The notes: generated from the letters alone by a model not told the origin. DNA of 15,549 bases from JAWVZH01 sp033722295 (GCA_033722295.1 JAWVZH010000066.1:1-15549); one strand, 5' to 3'; positions 6,966 through 15,060 are shown, counted from the first letter of the stretch. Translations and numbers: made by a program.

Positions 6966-9074
6966 TCACTGAATCACAAATTTTTGAACGATATCCTGAC
7001 TTTCTCCGATCGACAATCGGGCCAGATATATGCCCGGATACAATCCATTGACTTGTATCCGGTGATCTCCTTCTGACATGGATAAAGAGCGTAGGACACG
7101 CCCATTTAGATCTGAAATAGACAGTCGTCCGTAAGATCCCATATACACATTCAGGACCTGGGTTTCGAAGTCATAATTCATAGTTGATCTATCCGAAAGA
7201 AAATTCTCGACATTCGTTGAAATGCGTACGGAGTCACATGAAATATTTCGCGGATTGTAGGTAATTCTATGATCAGAATAACATCTCAAACGACCGTAGA
7301 CTCCACCCCTGAATGTTTCACACGGTCGAGGGAACCATCCTTGATCTATGGCACCGATCCTACTGATAATGGTGTCCCCAAAAGAAGCACAAAGAGAATC
7401 TTCTGTTGAGTGTATGTAGGGCGTATAAGCCTGTAATCCACCTGGAATCGATCCAGCGCTGCGATTTTCATAGATAACACCCACGATCCCTCTGCTCTGC
7501 CAATCATCAGAGTGCTCATAGTAATAATTCGTCACAGGCGATACCGCCAGTTGAGGATCGCTAAAAACTTGAAATCTGTAAAGCGGTAGAAAGTCATCTC
7601 CCCAATACACTTGAACTGTATTGCCTTCTGACGTCACATAAGCTGTGGCTTGAGCAATGTGTGTTTCGCCAGTTTCATCTCCCTCGTAATAATGGATGAT
7701 TTGTGCCATTCGATTATCGATGATGGTGTCGCCTACAACCTGCAACCTGTAATATCCCAGGTATGGCCGGCTGCTCCAATGCTCATCATAGTACCATTCA
7801 GCTCCGATGGGAGCAAACGGCGGATCGGCTGAAAGACCGGCTTCAAACGCACCGATGGTCGGTGTCTTCGAATATCGCTTTCCGTCCCTGTCGAAATAGG
7901 TGTGATCCAGGACCTTGCCGCTCCTGATCACCGGACTGTTGCGCATGAGTCTGTAATTATCGTTTACCTCATCCATGAACTGGGGATCCATTCCGGTTAT
8001 TTTTCCTGTTTCGATCCCTGGATTGTTCGGACCATTCCAGGCAGGATTTTCATGGTTGTACCACAGGTTGTTTTCAAATAAAAAAGATTCAGGGCGGGTA
8101 TTCGGTCCAATGTTGAAATCCCTCCTCAACCCGTTGTCCACATAGACGAGATTATTCCGGAAGATGTTATCGCCACAGGAGACAAACCTGATGGTATCCA
8201 CAGTTTCCTGAAGGATCCTGTATATCCACACCTCGGGCTCTATGATCGTGTTATTCTCCACTAATACCCGCGTACTGCCCACATATGCGACCGCGGCATT
8301 ACTACCTTTGAAAACATTCGCCCTGACCCAGAGGTCGGCCGCCTCGAAGGGTGCATCCTGAGGCCGAAAATAGGCCAGTCCTGTACTGCCACCCAGATTG
8401 ACAGATCTCCTGCCGGCGTCGATAAATGTATTTTGTTCTATCGTGATAAATTGCGTTCCACCTTTGGCCTGTATCCCATTACTCCCCATATTTTCAAAAA
8501 GATTACCCTGAATGATACCGTTGTGACAGCCTACCATATCGATACCACTTCCTCCCGCGGAACCATTGATGAAACGACAAAAAGATATGCGAAATTCGTC
8601 TAATCCTGATAACTTCAACAGGTCATTGTTGCCATTGGCATTCATATCCCTGAAAGTGCAGTTCTCTATGATTATGTCGTGTGTCGGCGTATCAAAGCTC
8701 CCTGCATCGTCGATATTGACACCGTTTGCCGTCTGTCCAGTAAAAACAAATCCAGTGATCTTCAAATATGCGCAATCACTCAAATGCCAGGCTTCAGATC
8801 CCCCTTCATAGATCACCTGGCCTGGAGTCTCTGCCATGATGACGATATTTTTGAATATGGAGCCCTTTACCTCAATGAGGTTCTCCCGCTGTTGGTAATT
8901 CCCGTTTCTGATGATCACCGAATCGCCGGGCACCAGGATATCTGCAACACTGGCCAGAGAAGTAAAAGTTTCGCCGGGACCCACAAAGTAAGTCTCTGAC
9001 CGTAGATCGGATGTGATCACGAAAAGAAACAAAACGAGCAAAGTCCAGTATCGGCATTCGCTAGGTCTCATCAT
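6966..9074 (-). CDS. Secreted right-handed beta-helix protein with T9SS sorting domain
   Basis: This encodes 702 residues. A signal peptide (about 1-26, ending near DLRS) is followed by ETYFVGPGETFTSLASV and PGDSVIIRNGNY, the usual opening of parallel beta-helix proteins of the polysaccharide lyase or pectate lyase-like fold. Coils continue to about residue 400 (IIIENCTFRDM, GIIQGNLFENMGSNGIQ, FITIEQNTFIDAGRR, VLVENNTII, FRNNLVY) and close with DPQFMDEVNDNYRL, NSPVI and PTIGAFEAG. Next comes a separate module (about 415-620) with PIGAEWYYDE, GDTIIDN and GRLRCYSD, which I know only as a pattern of exported Bacteroidota proteins. A T9SS tail ends in YLARLSIGESQDIVQKFVIQ. No catalytic residues can be assigned, so lyase activity is unproven. 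The start overlaps the preceding gene by 14 bp, which suggests coupled translation. Confidence 0.85.
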   Translation of the reverse strand: MMRPSECRYWTLLVLFLFVITSDLRSETYFVGPGETFTSLASVADILVPGDSVIIRNGNYQQRENLIEVKGSIFKNIVIMAETPGQVIYEGGSEAWHLSDCAYLKITGFVFTGQTANGVNIDDAGSFDTPTHDIIIENCTFRDMNANGNNDLLKLSGLDEFRISFCRFINGSAGGSGIDMVGCHNGIIQGNLFENMGSNGIQAKGGTQFITIEQNTFIDAGRRSVNLGGSTGLAYFRPQDAPFEAADLWVRANVFKGSNAAVAYVGSTRVLVENNTIIEPEVWIYRILQETVDTIRFVSCGDNIFRNNLVYVDNGLRRDFNIGPNTRPESFLFENNLWYNHENPAWNGPNNPGIETGKITGMDPQFMDEVNDNYRLMRNSPVIRSGKVLDHTYFDRDGKRYSKTPTIGAFEAGLSADPPFAPIGAEWYYDEHWSSRPYLGYYRLQVVGDTIIDNRMAQIIHYYEGDETGETHIAQATAYVTSEGNTVQVYWGDDFLPLYRFQVFSDPQLAVSPVTNYYYEHSDDWQSRGIVGVIYENRSAGSIPGGLQAYTPYIHSTEDSLCASFGDTIISRIGAIDQGWFPRPCETFRGGVYGRLRCYSDHRITYNPRNISCDSVRISTNVENFLSDRSTMNYDFETQVLNVYMGSYGRLSISDLNGRVLRSLSMSEGDHRIQVNGLYPGIYLARLSIGESQDIVQKFVIQ

Positions 9075-10485
9075 AAGAGATTTTCACCAATGACAGCCGG
9101 TTGCCCTTCAGGCTGGGCACTATCAACGTGTTATTGTTGGTCTGTATGGCTTCTCGAAACCTCAATTTCAAATTCTGGTAGTCCGTACTCATCAGGTTTT
9201 TGCGTTCCTGAAGTCCCTTCCCTGTGACGATATATTCGCTGACCGTGTTCTCACTTCTTATTTCATCGTTGAAAAGAATGCGCAACTGCGACGGCAATTC
9301 AAAGACAAAGAATGAGCTGTACATGGCATCATCATCCTGGCTGTACTGTCTCTTGTGCAATACCTCTGACCAATGTAATTTGCCGTCCGGATGGATCGAA
9401 AAGACCACGATATCCTCAAAATAATAGTCCACCCATCGTCTGGAATAGGTCGAGGCCGAAGTGGCAAATGAGGGTCGGCGGCTGTATTCCTTGCTCAACT
9501 CACCAAATACTACCAGGCCACCATCCTGCCGGGCCTGAATGTGGCGGATCGCAAGGTCTCTCAGTCCTTTTTTCTTCTTCACTTTCTTGCCATAAATGTC
9601 CTGGAGAAGTTCCTCGCTGAATCTTACAGTCGAAAGTGTATAATCCTGCGTGGCTTCAAGATTCAGCGTGAGTGTCATGATCCCTACGGTCTTGTTATCC
9701 GATTTTTCGGAAAAACTACAGGCTCCAAAAATAGAGTTTTGACGATTGTTGAAGTTGAATCTGACATCATAGCAAACGACTCCTGGGAGAGGCACATACA
9801 TTTGCCTGGCCGAGGAGTCCAGCGGAAGGATCTCCAGCCTGTGGGACTTACGTTGGCCCCACGTATTATCCGCCTCGAGGATGATATAGCCTCTGCCGTC
9901 GTTGGTCACAAGTGTACTTCGAAAATCTTTACGGACATTCACTTCTCTGATGAGCTGATGATGTTCCCACATCACAGAAAGGCTGTCTATATCCACACCT
10001 ATCGCCCTGACCGCATCGCTGTTTTCCGTACTGAAGATGATGGCTTTAGATCTGTCCTGTGATTCTGCAAGGTAGAAGTCCGGTGTATTCAGCAGGGAAT
10101 TGATTACGGATAGCGTATCTGACTGTATGATCCTCGCCTGAGCATCATACTTCCTACCAACTATATAGACCGACATGCGATCCCTGAATTGATATAGGAT
10201 AGTGAAGTCGTTTTGTCCATGGACCAGGCCGATCATCCCTATCCTCCTCTTCTCAAAGGTCATTTCCTGAGTCCAGATATTTCTCAAAGTTTCATCGAAT
10301 CCCAGAACATCCTGTTCGAATACGCGGTCCCTGAACAACAGAGTACGTCCCGTGTCCATGGGCATTACCTCATAGCGCATATCGCTGCGCAGCATGATGT
10401 CCTCACTGACGAGAACGGATTGACTCAGCACCGTACTGCCTGTCAAAAGAAAAGTAAAACCAACCATTATCCACACATACCGCAT
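9061..10485 (-). CDS. Secreted protein of unknown function, first gene of the T9SS-cargo operon
   Basis: I do not recognise this family. From the ATG at 10485 it has 474 residues, with a signal peptide (YVWIMVGFTFLLTGSTVLSQ). A TTG two codons upstream (10491) is a possible but weaker start. The mature part alternates short strand-like segments, charged turns and lines such as DGRGYIILEADN, QDGGLVVFGELS, IVVFSIHPDGKLHWSEVL and NNTLIVPSLKGNRLSLVKI. These resemble propeller-type repeats, so a beta-propeller is plausible. There is a basic patch KKVKKKKG near the middle. I see no T9SS tail, lipobox or transmembrane helix, so it is probably periplasmic or secreted. Its stop overlaps the start of the beta-helix gene. 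It diverges from ftcD across 131 bp, which must hold the operon promoter. Confidence 0.75.
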   Translation of the reverse strand: MRYVWIMVGFTFLLTGSTVLSQSVLVSEDIMLRSDMRYEVMPMDTGRTLLFRDRVFEQDVLGFDETLRNIWTQEMTFEKRRIGMIGLVHGQNDFTILYQFRDRMSVYIVGRKYDAQARIIQSDTLSVINSLLNTPDFYLAESQDRSKAIIFSTENSDAVRAIGVDIDSLSVMWEHHQLIREVNVRKDFRSTLVTNDGRGYIILEADNTWGQRKSHRLEILPLDSSARQMYVPLPGVVCYDVRFNFNNRQNSIFGACSFSEKSDNKTVGIMTLTLNLEATQDYTLSTVRFSEELLQDIYGKKVKKKKGLRDLAIRHIQARQDGGLVVFGELSKEYSRRPSFATSASTYSRRWVDYYFEDIVVFSIHPDGKLHWSEVLHKRQYSQDDDAMYSSFFVFELPSQLRILFNDEIRSENTVSEYIVTGKGLQERKNLMSTDYQNLKLRFREAIQTNNNTLIVPSLKGNRLSLVKISYDET

Positions 10486-10564
10486 ATTCAATATTTACTC
10501 ATGAAATGATGTCTTTGATTCTTTAACGTATAAAGTGATAATTTATGAAATCCATAGCCATCTG

Positions 10565-10594
10565 TTTATCCTTATGATGTTATACTTATATTTT
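10565..10594 (+). promoter_or_regulatory. Possible Bacteroidota-type promoter of ftcD
   Basis: TTTA (10565-10568) and TATATTTT (10587-10594) lie 18 nt apart and resemble the Bacteroidota sigma consensus TTTG / TAnnTTTG, with one mismatch in each box. Transcription would start near 10600, leaving a leader of about 16 nt before the ATG at 10617. The region is AT-rich, so a chance match is possible. Confidence 0.3.
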
Positions 10595-10616
10595 CGTCTT
10601 TTCATAACACAAGCAT

Positions 10617-12308
10617 ATGAACTCAGAAAAACAGATCATGGAATGCGTGCCTAATTTCTCCGAAGGCCGCGATATGAATATAATCAATAAAATCACAGCT
10701 GAAGTCGAGCAGGTCGATAAGGTTCGCCTTCTAGACGTGGATCCCGGAAAGGCGACGAACAGGACAGTAGTTACATTCGTCGGACCGCCGGAGCCAGTGG
10801 TAGAAGCCGCTTTCAGGGCCATAAAAAAGGCCTACGAGCTTATCGACATGTCCAAACACCAGGGCGAACATCCGCGGTTTGGTGCCACGGATGTTTGTCC
10901 CTTCATACCGATCTCGGGAATGACGATGGAGGACTGTGTCAAGTACGCACACAAATTAGGAGAGCGGCTCGCTGAAGAGATCGGTTTATCAGGATATTAC
11001 TACGAAAATGCCGCTTCCAGTAAAGAGCGTCAGAATTTGGCTACGGTACGTGCCGGTGAATATGAAGGTCTCCCCGATAAAATGAAAGATCCTAAATGGA
11101 AGCCGGATTTCGGGCCTGCTGAGTTCAATCCAAAGTTTGGCGTCGTTGCTGTCGGTGCCAGGGATTTCCTGATCGCCTATAATGTCAATCTCAATACGAC
11201 CTCTGTCCGACGAGCGAATTCAGTCGCTTTTGATGTGCGGGAAAAAGGACGTGTCAAACGTGAAGGCCATCCGCTGACCGGAGAGATCGTAAGGGACGAC
11301 AACGGTGACCCGGTAAGGATACCGGGAATGTGCAAGTCTGTCAAGGGCATCGGCTGGTACATCGAAGAGTACGGTATTGCCCAGATCTCTATGAATCTTA
11401 CGGATATCAAACAGACGGCTCTTCATGAAGCCTTTGAAGCTTGCCGTAAATCTGCCTACGAGAGAGGTCTACGCGTGACAGGTTCCGAGTTGGTGGGTCT
11501 TGTTCCCAAAAAAGTCATGATCGATGCGGGTCAGTACTTTTTGAGACAACAACAGCGCTCACTTGGGATCAGCGAGGAGGAGACCATAAAGATCGCTGTC
11601 AAGTCCATGGGGCTTGATGAACTGACACCATTTGATCCCGACAAGAAGATCATAGAATATATGCTAGAAGATGAGGGCGACGCACCTCTCGTCAATATGA
11701 AGCTCAATGATTTTGCGCATATGACTGCCAGCGAGTCTCCCGCACCGGGTGGGGGCTCTGTTTCGGCTTATGTAGGTGCTCTTGGGGTCAGCCTTGGAAC
11801 CATGGTCGCCAACCTGAGTTCTCATAAGCGCGGCTGGGACCATCGTTGGGAGGAATATTCGCAGTGGGCCGAAAAAGGGCAGGCGCTTCAGTCCAAATTA
11901 CTTGATCTGGTAGATGAGGATACCGCTTCGTTCAACAAAATCCTTGAAGCCTTCCGTATGCCCAAGGGCACTGATGAAGAAAAAGCAGAACGCAAGGAGG
12001 CCATCCAAAATGCGACTCGCTATGCCATGGAAGTGCCTTTGGAGGTGGTAAAAACATGCAGCAAAGCCTATGATATATTTGAGTTCGTGGTAAAGGAAGG
12101 CTTACAAAGTTCTGTAAGCGATGGCGCCGTAGGCAGCCTTTGCACGACCGCAGCCATGGAAGGTGCCCTACTCAATGTCAAGATCAATGCGGGTGGATTG
12201 GATGATAAAGAACTGGCAAATAAGATGATCGACGAGGGTAACAGCCTGTTGGAAGAGGCGAAGAAGAGGCAGAAGAATATTCTCGAAGAAGTGAGTGGAA
12301 AGATCTGA
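10617..12308 (+). CDS. ftcD: Bifunctional glutamate formimidoyltransferase / formiminotetrahydrofolate cyclodeaminase
   Basis: This 563-residue cytoplasmic enzyme transfers the formimino group of N-formiminoglutamate to tetrahydrofolate and then releases ammonia to give 5,10-methenyl-tetrahydrofolate. These are late steps of one histidine degradation route. The transferase half (about 7-330) opens with MECVPNFSEGRD and has HQGEHPRFGATDVCPFIP, in which H85 fits the catalytic histidine of the family, plus YNVNLNT. The cyclodeaminase half begins near 361 with LNDFAHMTASESPAPGGGS and continues with an all-helical region. The length is close to that of mammalian FTCD (541 residues). Fusion of both halves is usual in animals and Bacteroidota, while other bacteria often have separate genes. 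No hut genes for the earlier steps are adjacent. The next gene is convergent. Confidence 0.96.
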   Translation: MNSEKQIMECVPNFSEGRDMNIINKITAEVEQVDKVRLLDVDPGKATNRTVVTFVGPPEPVVEAAFRAIKKAYELIDMSKHQGEHPRFGATDVCPFIPISGMTMEDCVKYAHKLGERLAEEIGLSGYYYENAASSKERQNLATVRAGEYEGLPDKMKDPKWKPDFGPAEFNPKFGVVAVGARDFLIAYNVNLNTTSVRRANSVAFDVREKGRVKREGHPLTGEIVRDDNGDPVRIPGMCKSVKGIGWYIEEYGIAQISMNLTDIKQTALHEAFEACRKSAYERGLRVTGSELVGLVPKKVMIDAGQYFLRQQQRSLGISEEETIKIAVKSMGLDELTPFDPDKKIIEYMLEDEGDAPLVNMKLNDFAHMTASESPAPGGGSVSAYVGALGVSLGTMVANLSSHKRGWDHRWEEYSQWAEKGQALQSKLLDLVDEDTASFNKILEAFRMPKGTDEEKAERKEAIQNATRYAMEVPLEVVKTCSKAYDIFEFVVKEGLQSSVSDGAVGSLCTTAAMEGALLNVKINAGGLDDKELANKMIDEGNSLLEEAKKRQKNILEEVSGKI

Positions 12309-12675
12309 TCTGTTTCTTGTCCTGTAATCGAACGAAGGTCTCCTCCTTAGCATTCTGCACTTCGGAGATCGCAGTGAGTAGTTCAGGGCTTGCTGGTAGC
12401 TTCTGGCTTCTGGCCTCTGGCTTCTGGCTTATATGCCTGAATAAGATTGTCCTTCGATTTTGCCAGGATGTTAGACGCTTAATGAAGGTGTAATCTTTCA
12501 GTGAAACTTTGGTATTAGCTTCCTCGCCGATATTGATCGAAGAGGTTTAAAACCTTTCGCTCAGGTATATCTCCATATCATTTTCAAAAGGTATTGTACT
12601 TGTAACATGTCACAAGTCACTTGTCACCAGATACTCCATACTTCATACCCGGTACACGATACACGATACACGATC
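12309..12675. other. Non-coding convergent spacer with 7-nt repeat tracts
   Basis: The 367 bp between the convergent ftcD and AstE/AspA-type genes hold no convincing gene. They contain two tracts with strict 7-nt periodicity (12389-12430 and 12595-12678, listed separately). The sequence between them is AT-rich and featureless. A weak inverted repeat, TCTCC/GGAGA, lies near 12340-12370, but I see no strong hairpin plus T-tract that would be a clear terminator for ftcD. Confidence 0.6.
12389..12430. repeat. Heptanucleotide tandem repeat, CTGGCTT type
   Basis: Six consecutive 7-nt units. The last four are CTGGCTT, CTGGCCT, CTGGCTT, CTGGCTT (12403-12430). The two before them (CTTGCTG, GTAGCTT) keep the register and share GC at unit positions 4-5. 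No coding frame depends on it. Confidence 0.75.
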
Positions 12676-12678
12676 CTA
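12595..12678. repeat. Degenerate heptanucleotide tract, nnnACnn type
   Basis: Twelve consecutive 7-nt units keep one register from 12595 to 12678. AC stands at unit positions 4-5 in eleven of the twelve. The units drift from a GTCACnn form (12609-12629) to an nATACnn form (12630-12671), with GATACAC perfect twice (12658-12671). The last unit overlaps the TAG stop (12676-12678) of the minus-strand AstE/AspA-type gene. Confidence 0.7.
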
Positions 12679-13623
12679 CAATATCTCCCTGGTCCCCTTG
12701 ATAATGAAAAAACCATCTTCTCCCTGGCTTTGATAGAGGGGCATGAGCATATAACCCGACTTAGGAGCATAGATAGGTCCATTGATATCGTGGGCGAGGA
12801 GTTGGCCTTTTTTGATCTTTTGAAAATTGCGGAAACCCGGTAGCATGTGGAAATCATCTTCTTCGGTGATACGATGACAGTATGCGAGTTTGGTGACCTT
12901 GGGCAGGTTTCTGCTGAACGTAGTTAAAAGTTCATCATGTCGATTCTCTACCGCTTCAGCATCCACACATCCAATGATACGCATGCAATTCGTCACCGCG
13001 GCAATGGCACGATTCGTCGAAAGAGGATCTCTGTGCTGACCGGATTCAAAGATGATGCCCATAGTGGGTATGGGCCAACCCGGGTCTTCGAAAAAATACT
13101 GCGTCGTGCCGATCAATCCCTTATCGAGGCCCAATACTACCGGTGCATGTAATTCCTTGCCGATGTGCCTCGCTCGTGGATTATCACCGACAAGCGTAAA
13201 GATGCCGCCTGTGGCTGTTGTGGAATGCAGATCAAGAAAGAATATTTCCGGCGGATCGATCTCGTCCACCTCTTTCTTGATGATCTCCAGGATCTCTTTC
13301 ATCTCCCTCTCTTCAGACACTTCGATCTCCTCCCTGGGAGTGCTCATCACCCGTTCGCGCTGTTCCCTGGTCCAGAGCCTGTTGAGATCGCGATCGATGT
13401 AACGCTTACCATATTTGAGCGCTTTCATATTGCCGGCCAGACCTATGACCGTGCCTTTAAATTTAAAATCTGGGTTGGTGATGGGTTCCACCTCCAGCAT
13501 TTTGAAAATAAGATCGAGAGCCTTCACACCGGAAGGTTCGTTACCGTGGATGCCACCAAAGCAGATGAGCAGAGGTCCCGGTTCCTGTCCTATATATTTG
13601 CCTATGACACGGTTGACCAACAT
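12676..13623 (-). CDS. Succinylglutamate desuccinylase/aspartoacylase-family zinc hydrolase
   Basis: This 315-residue protein belongs to the AstE/AspA branch of the M14 zinc carboxypeptidase fold, whose members cleave N-acyl amino acids. The zinc ligands are visible: H26 and E29 in GGIHGNEPSG and H133 in LDLHSTT. The substrate-side motif RDLNR is at 78-82, and E194 in FESGQH fits the catalytic glutamate. Later parts such as FRNFQKIKKGQLLAHDINGP look like the C-terminal beta domain. The acyl amino acid cannot be read from the sequence, and no arginine-catabolism (ast) genes are adjacent. The frame stays open to an ATG at 13692, but that would add a cysteine-rich stretch overlapping the glycosylase gene. 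The ATG at 13623 starts right before the family's conserved opening and is 34 bp after the glycosylase stop, so I chose it. Confidence 0.85.
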   Translation of the reverse strand: MLVNRVIGKYIGQEPGPLLICFGGIHGNEPSGVKALDLIFKMLEVEPITNPDFKFKGTVIGLAGNMKALKYGKRYIDRDLNRLWTREQRERVMSTPREEIEVSEEREMKEILEIIKKEVDEIDPPEIFFLDLHSTTATGGIFTLVGDNPRARHIGKELHAPVVLGLDKGLIGTTQYFFEDPGWPIPTMGIIFESGQHRDPLSTNRAIAAVTNCMRIIGCVDAEAVENRHDELLTTFSRNLPKVTKLAYCHRITEEDDFHMLPGFRNFQKIKKGQLLAHDINGPIYAPKSGYMLMPLYQSQGEDGFFIIKGTREIL

Positions 13624-13657
13624 TGGGGAATCAAAGATAATACTCCTACAACAAGCA

Positions 13658-14260
13658 TCAATGCAGGGTGTTCCACATATAGAGACAAGCATACGTCCTG
13701 TATGGCCTCCAGTGCTCAGCGATCTCCTCCATGGCGTGTTTGAGTACCTTACCCTTGCCCTCCAGATTATAAAGATCTTTCATGACGGTTTGTATTCCCA
13801 GATCCCCGCTGGGAAATACATCTTCTCTTTCAAAGGTCATCATCAGGACCATTTGAACCGTCCATTCTCCGACACCTTTTATCTGTGTGAGATCCCGGAT
13901 GATCTCGTGGTTTTCCATTTTTTCATATACGTCGTCGTCATGTCCTGAAGAAAGAAAGTGTTCAGCGATATTCTTTACATAAGACATCTTTTGACGAGAC
14001 AGGCCGCAGGCTCTCAACTCTTCCTCGCTGAGTTCCAGGATACCATCCGGTGTGATGATCTGGTCTTCAAATCTGTCCGCCAGTCGTCCATGTATCGTCC
14101 TTGCGGCAGAAGTGGACACCTGCTGAGCTATGATCGCGCTCACTAGGTCCCTGAACAACCCCTTGGACTCATATTTTGGCCGCTTATAAGATTGCTCCAG
14201 TATTTCAGCTAGGGTCTCATCCTGCCCGAGGATGTCAAGAGCTTCATCCGGAATTTTCAT
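13658..14260 (-). CDS. DNA-3-methyladenine glycosylase II-type (AlkA/MAG) repair enzyme
   Basis: A 200-residue HhH-GPD glycosylase that should remove alkylated bases such as 3-methyladenine from DNA, the first step of base excision repair. FRDLVSAIIAQQVST (36-50) is the typical helical start of the superfamily. The helix-hairpin-helix is LTQIKGVGEWTVQM (124-137), and the catalytic aspartate is D153 in FPSGDLG. It lacks the N-terminal domain of E. coli AlkA (282 residues) and is close in size to the short bacterial and yeast MAG-type enzymes. There are no iron-sulphur cysteines, which argues against MutY or endonuclease III. It is the first gene of a minus-strand pair with the zinc hydrolase and diverges from the glucosaminidase gene across 125 bp of AT-rich DNA. 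Confidence 0.9.
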   Translation of the reverse strand: MKIPDEALDILGQDETLAEILEQSYKRPKYESKGLFRDLVSAIIAQQVSTSAARTIHGRLADRFEDQIITPDGILELSEEELRACGLSRQKMSYVKNIAEHFLSSGHDDDVYEKMENHEIIRDLTQIKGVGEWTVQMVLMMTFEREDVFPSGDLGIQTVMKDLYNLEGKGKVLKHAMEEIAEHWRPYRTYACLYMWNTLH

Positions 14261-14385
14261 ATTATAATATATTAGTATTTATATTAATTTGATTATCAGC
14301 TACATCTATCAAATAATTAATATTTCAATTCCTCGCTTGGCATACTATTTGTTATAGTATTGATAAAACACAATAAGGTCGGGTT

Positions 14386-15003
14386 ATGCAAGTACTACTG
14401 GTATTCCAAATATTACTATTGACGGTTTTTTCGCCTTCCGAGTCCAACAGACTTGCGATAGAGCTCAATTATATTGATCTGTATAAAGATATCGCAATTG
14501 CAGAAATGCATCGCAGCGGGATTCCTGCCAGCATAAAGCTCGCACAGGGTCTGCTGGAATCTCAGGCAGGTCAGAGCTTACTGGCTCAGCATGCCAACAA
14601 CCATTTTGGTATCAAATGTAAGTCCACGTGGAGTGGGCCTTCCTTTTATAAAAAGGATGATGACTTTGACCATAAAGGCCAGCTCATGGAGTCGTGTTTC
14701 CGCGCTTACGACCACGTCAAACAGTCCTATATCGATCACACCAACTTTCTTGTTCACCGCGAGAGATACAAAGACCTTTTCAGCTACGGCAAGGAAGATT
14801 ATGTCAACTGGGCGATCGGTTTGCAGCGATGTGGTTACGCCACTGACCAAAGGTATTCAGCAAAGGTGATAGAGCTGATCAAAAAACATGACCTCCACCA
14901 ATTTGACAAGGCGGCCATGCCGACGAAGGAGACATCCACAAAAATCCTGCTGCCTACCTATCGCATCCCGGATGATTATAAGCCAGGAGATGGGAAAGGA
15001 TAG
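14386..15003 (+). CDS. Glucosaminidase-domain peptidoglycan hydrolase
   Basis: A 205-residue protein with a short hydrophobic N-terminus (VLLVFQILLLTVFSPS) that is probably a signal peptide, followed by an N-acetylglucosaminidase domain of the FlgJ/LytG type (Pfam Glucosaminidase). It should cut the glycan strands of peptidoglycan. Key parts are SGIPASIKLAQGLLESQAG with the probable catalytic glutamate E58, NNHFGIKC (about 71-78), FRAYDHVKQSYIDHTNFL and WAIGLQRCGYATDQRYS. Many Bacteroidota relatives carry LysM repeats after this domain. Here the frame ends about 30 residues after it, in a linker-like tail, so it is either a short form or has lost its LysM part. Heptameric repeat DNA begins at the stop codon. 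It is transcribed away from the glycosylase gene. Confidence 0.9.
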   Translation: MQVLLVFQILLLTVFSPSESNRLAIELNYIDLYKDIAIAEMHRSGIPASIKLAQGLLESQAGQSLLAQHANNHFGIKCKSTWSGPSFYKKDDDFDHKGQLMESCFRAYDHVKQSYIDHTNFLVHRERYKDLFSYGKEDYVNWAIGLQRCGYATDQRYSAKVIELIKKHDLHQFDKAAMPTKETSTKILLPTYRIPDDYKPGDGKG

Positions 15004-15021
15004 CCAGTAACCAGTAGCCAT
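15001..15021. repeat. Short heptanucleotide repeat, TAGCCAG type
   Basis: Three 7-nt units, TAGCCAG, TAACCAG and TAGCCAT, start at the glucosaminidase stop codon. The same motif recurs at 15055-15064 and 15211-15223. It is the same style of repeat as in the 12.4-12.7 kb spacer, with different sequence. Confidence 0.5.
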
Positions 15022-15060
15022 CCCTGAAGTACTCACTCCGTTCGACTTCAGGACAAGTAG
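15011..15060. repeat. 50-bp direct repeat with internal hairpin, copy 1
   Basis: Positions 15011-15060 recur at 15215-15264 with 49 of 50 bases identical. Inside is an inverted repeat: CCTGAAGT (15023-15030) and ACTTCAGG (15045-15052) around a 14-nt loop. This resembles REP-type palindromes that are scattered between genes in many bacteria. Confidence 0.8.

Noticed and set aside
9541..10062. 173-residue plus-strand frame opposite the secreted unknown protein
   Set aside because: It lies wholly antisense to a gene with signal peptide and good context, has no recognisable domain, and its composition is that of a shadow frame.
12389..12678. CRISPR-like array
   Set aside because: The units are 7 nt and contiguous, without unique spacers, and no cas genes are near.
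13624..13692. Upstream ATG (13692) for the zinc hydrolase
   Set aside because: The added 23 residues are cysteine-rich, overlap the glycosylase gene end and precede the conserved family start.
13165..13948. Long plus-strand frames (192 and 177 residues) opposite the zinc hydrolase and glycosylase genes
   Set aside because: Both overlap genes with clear catalytic motifs on the minus strand. The translated products show no domain pattern.
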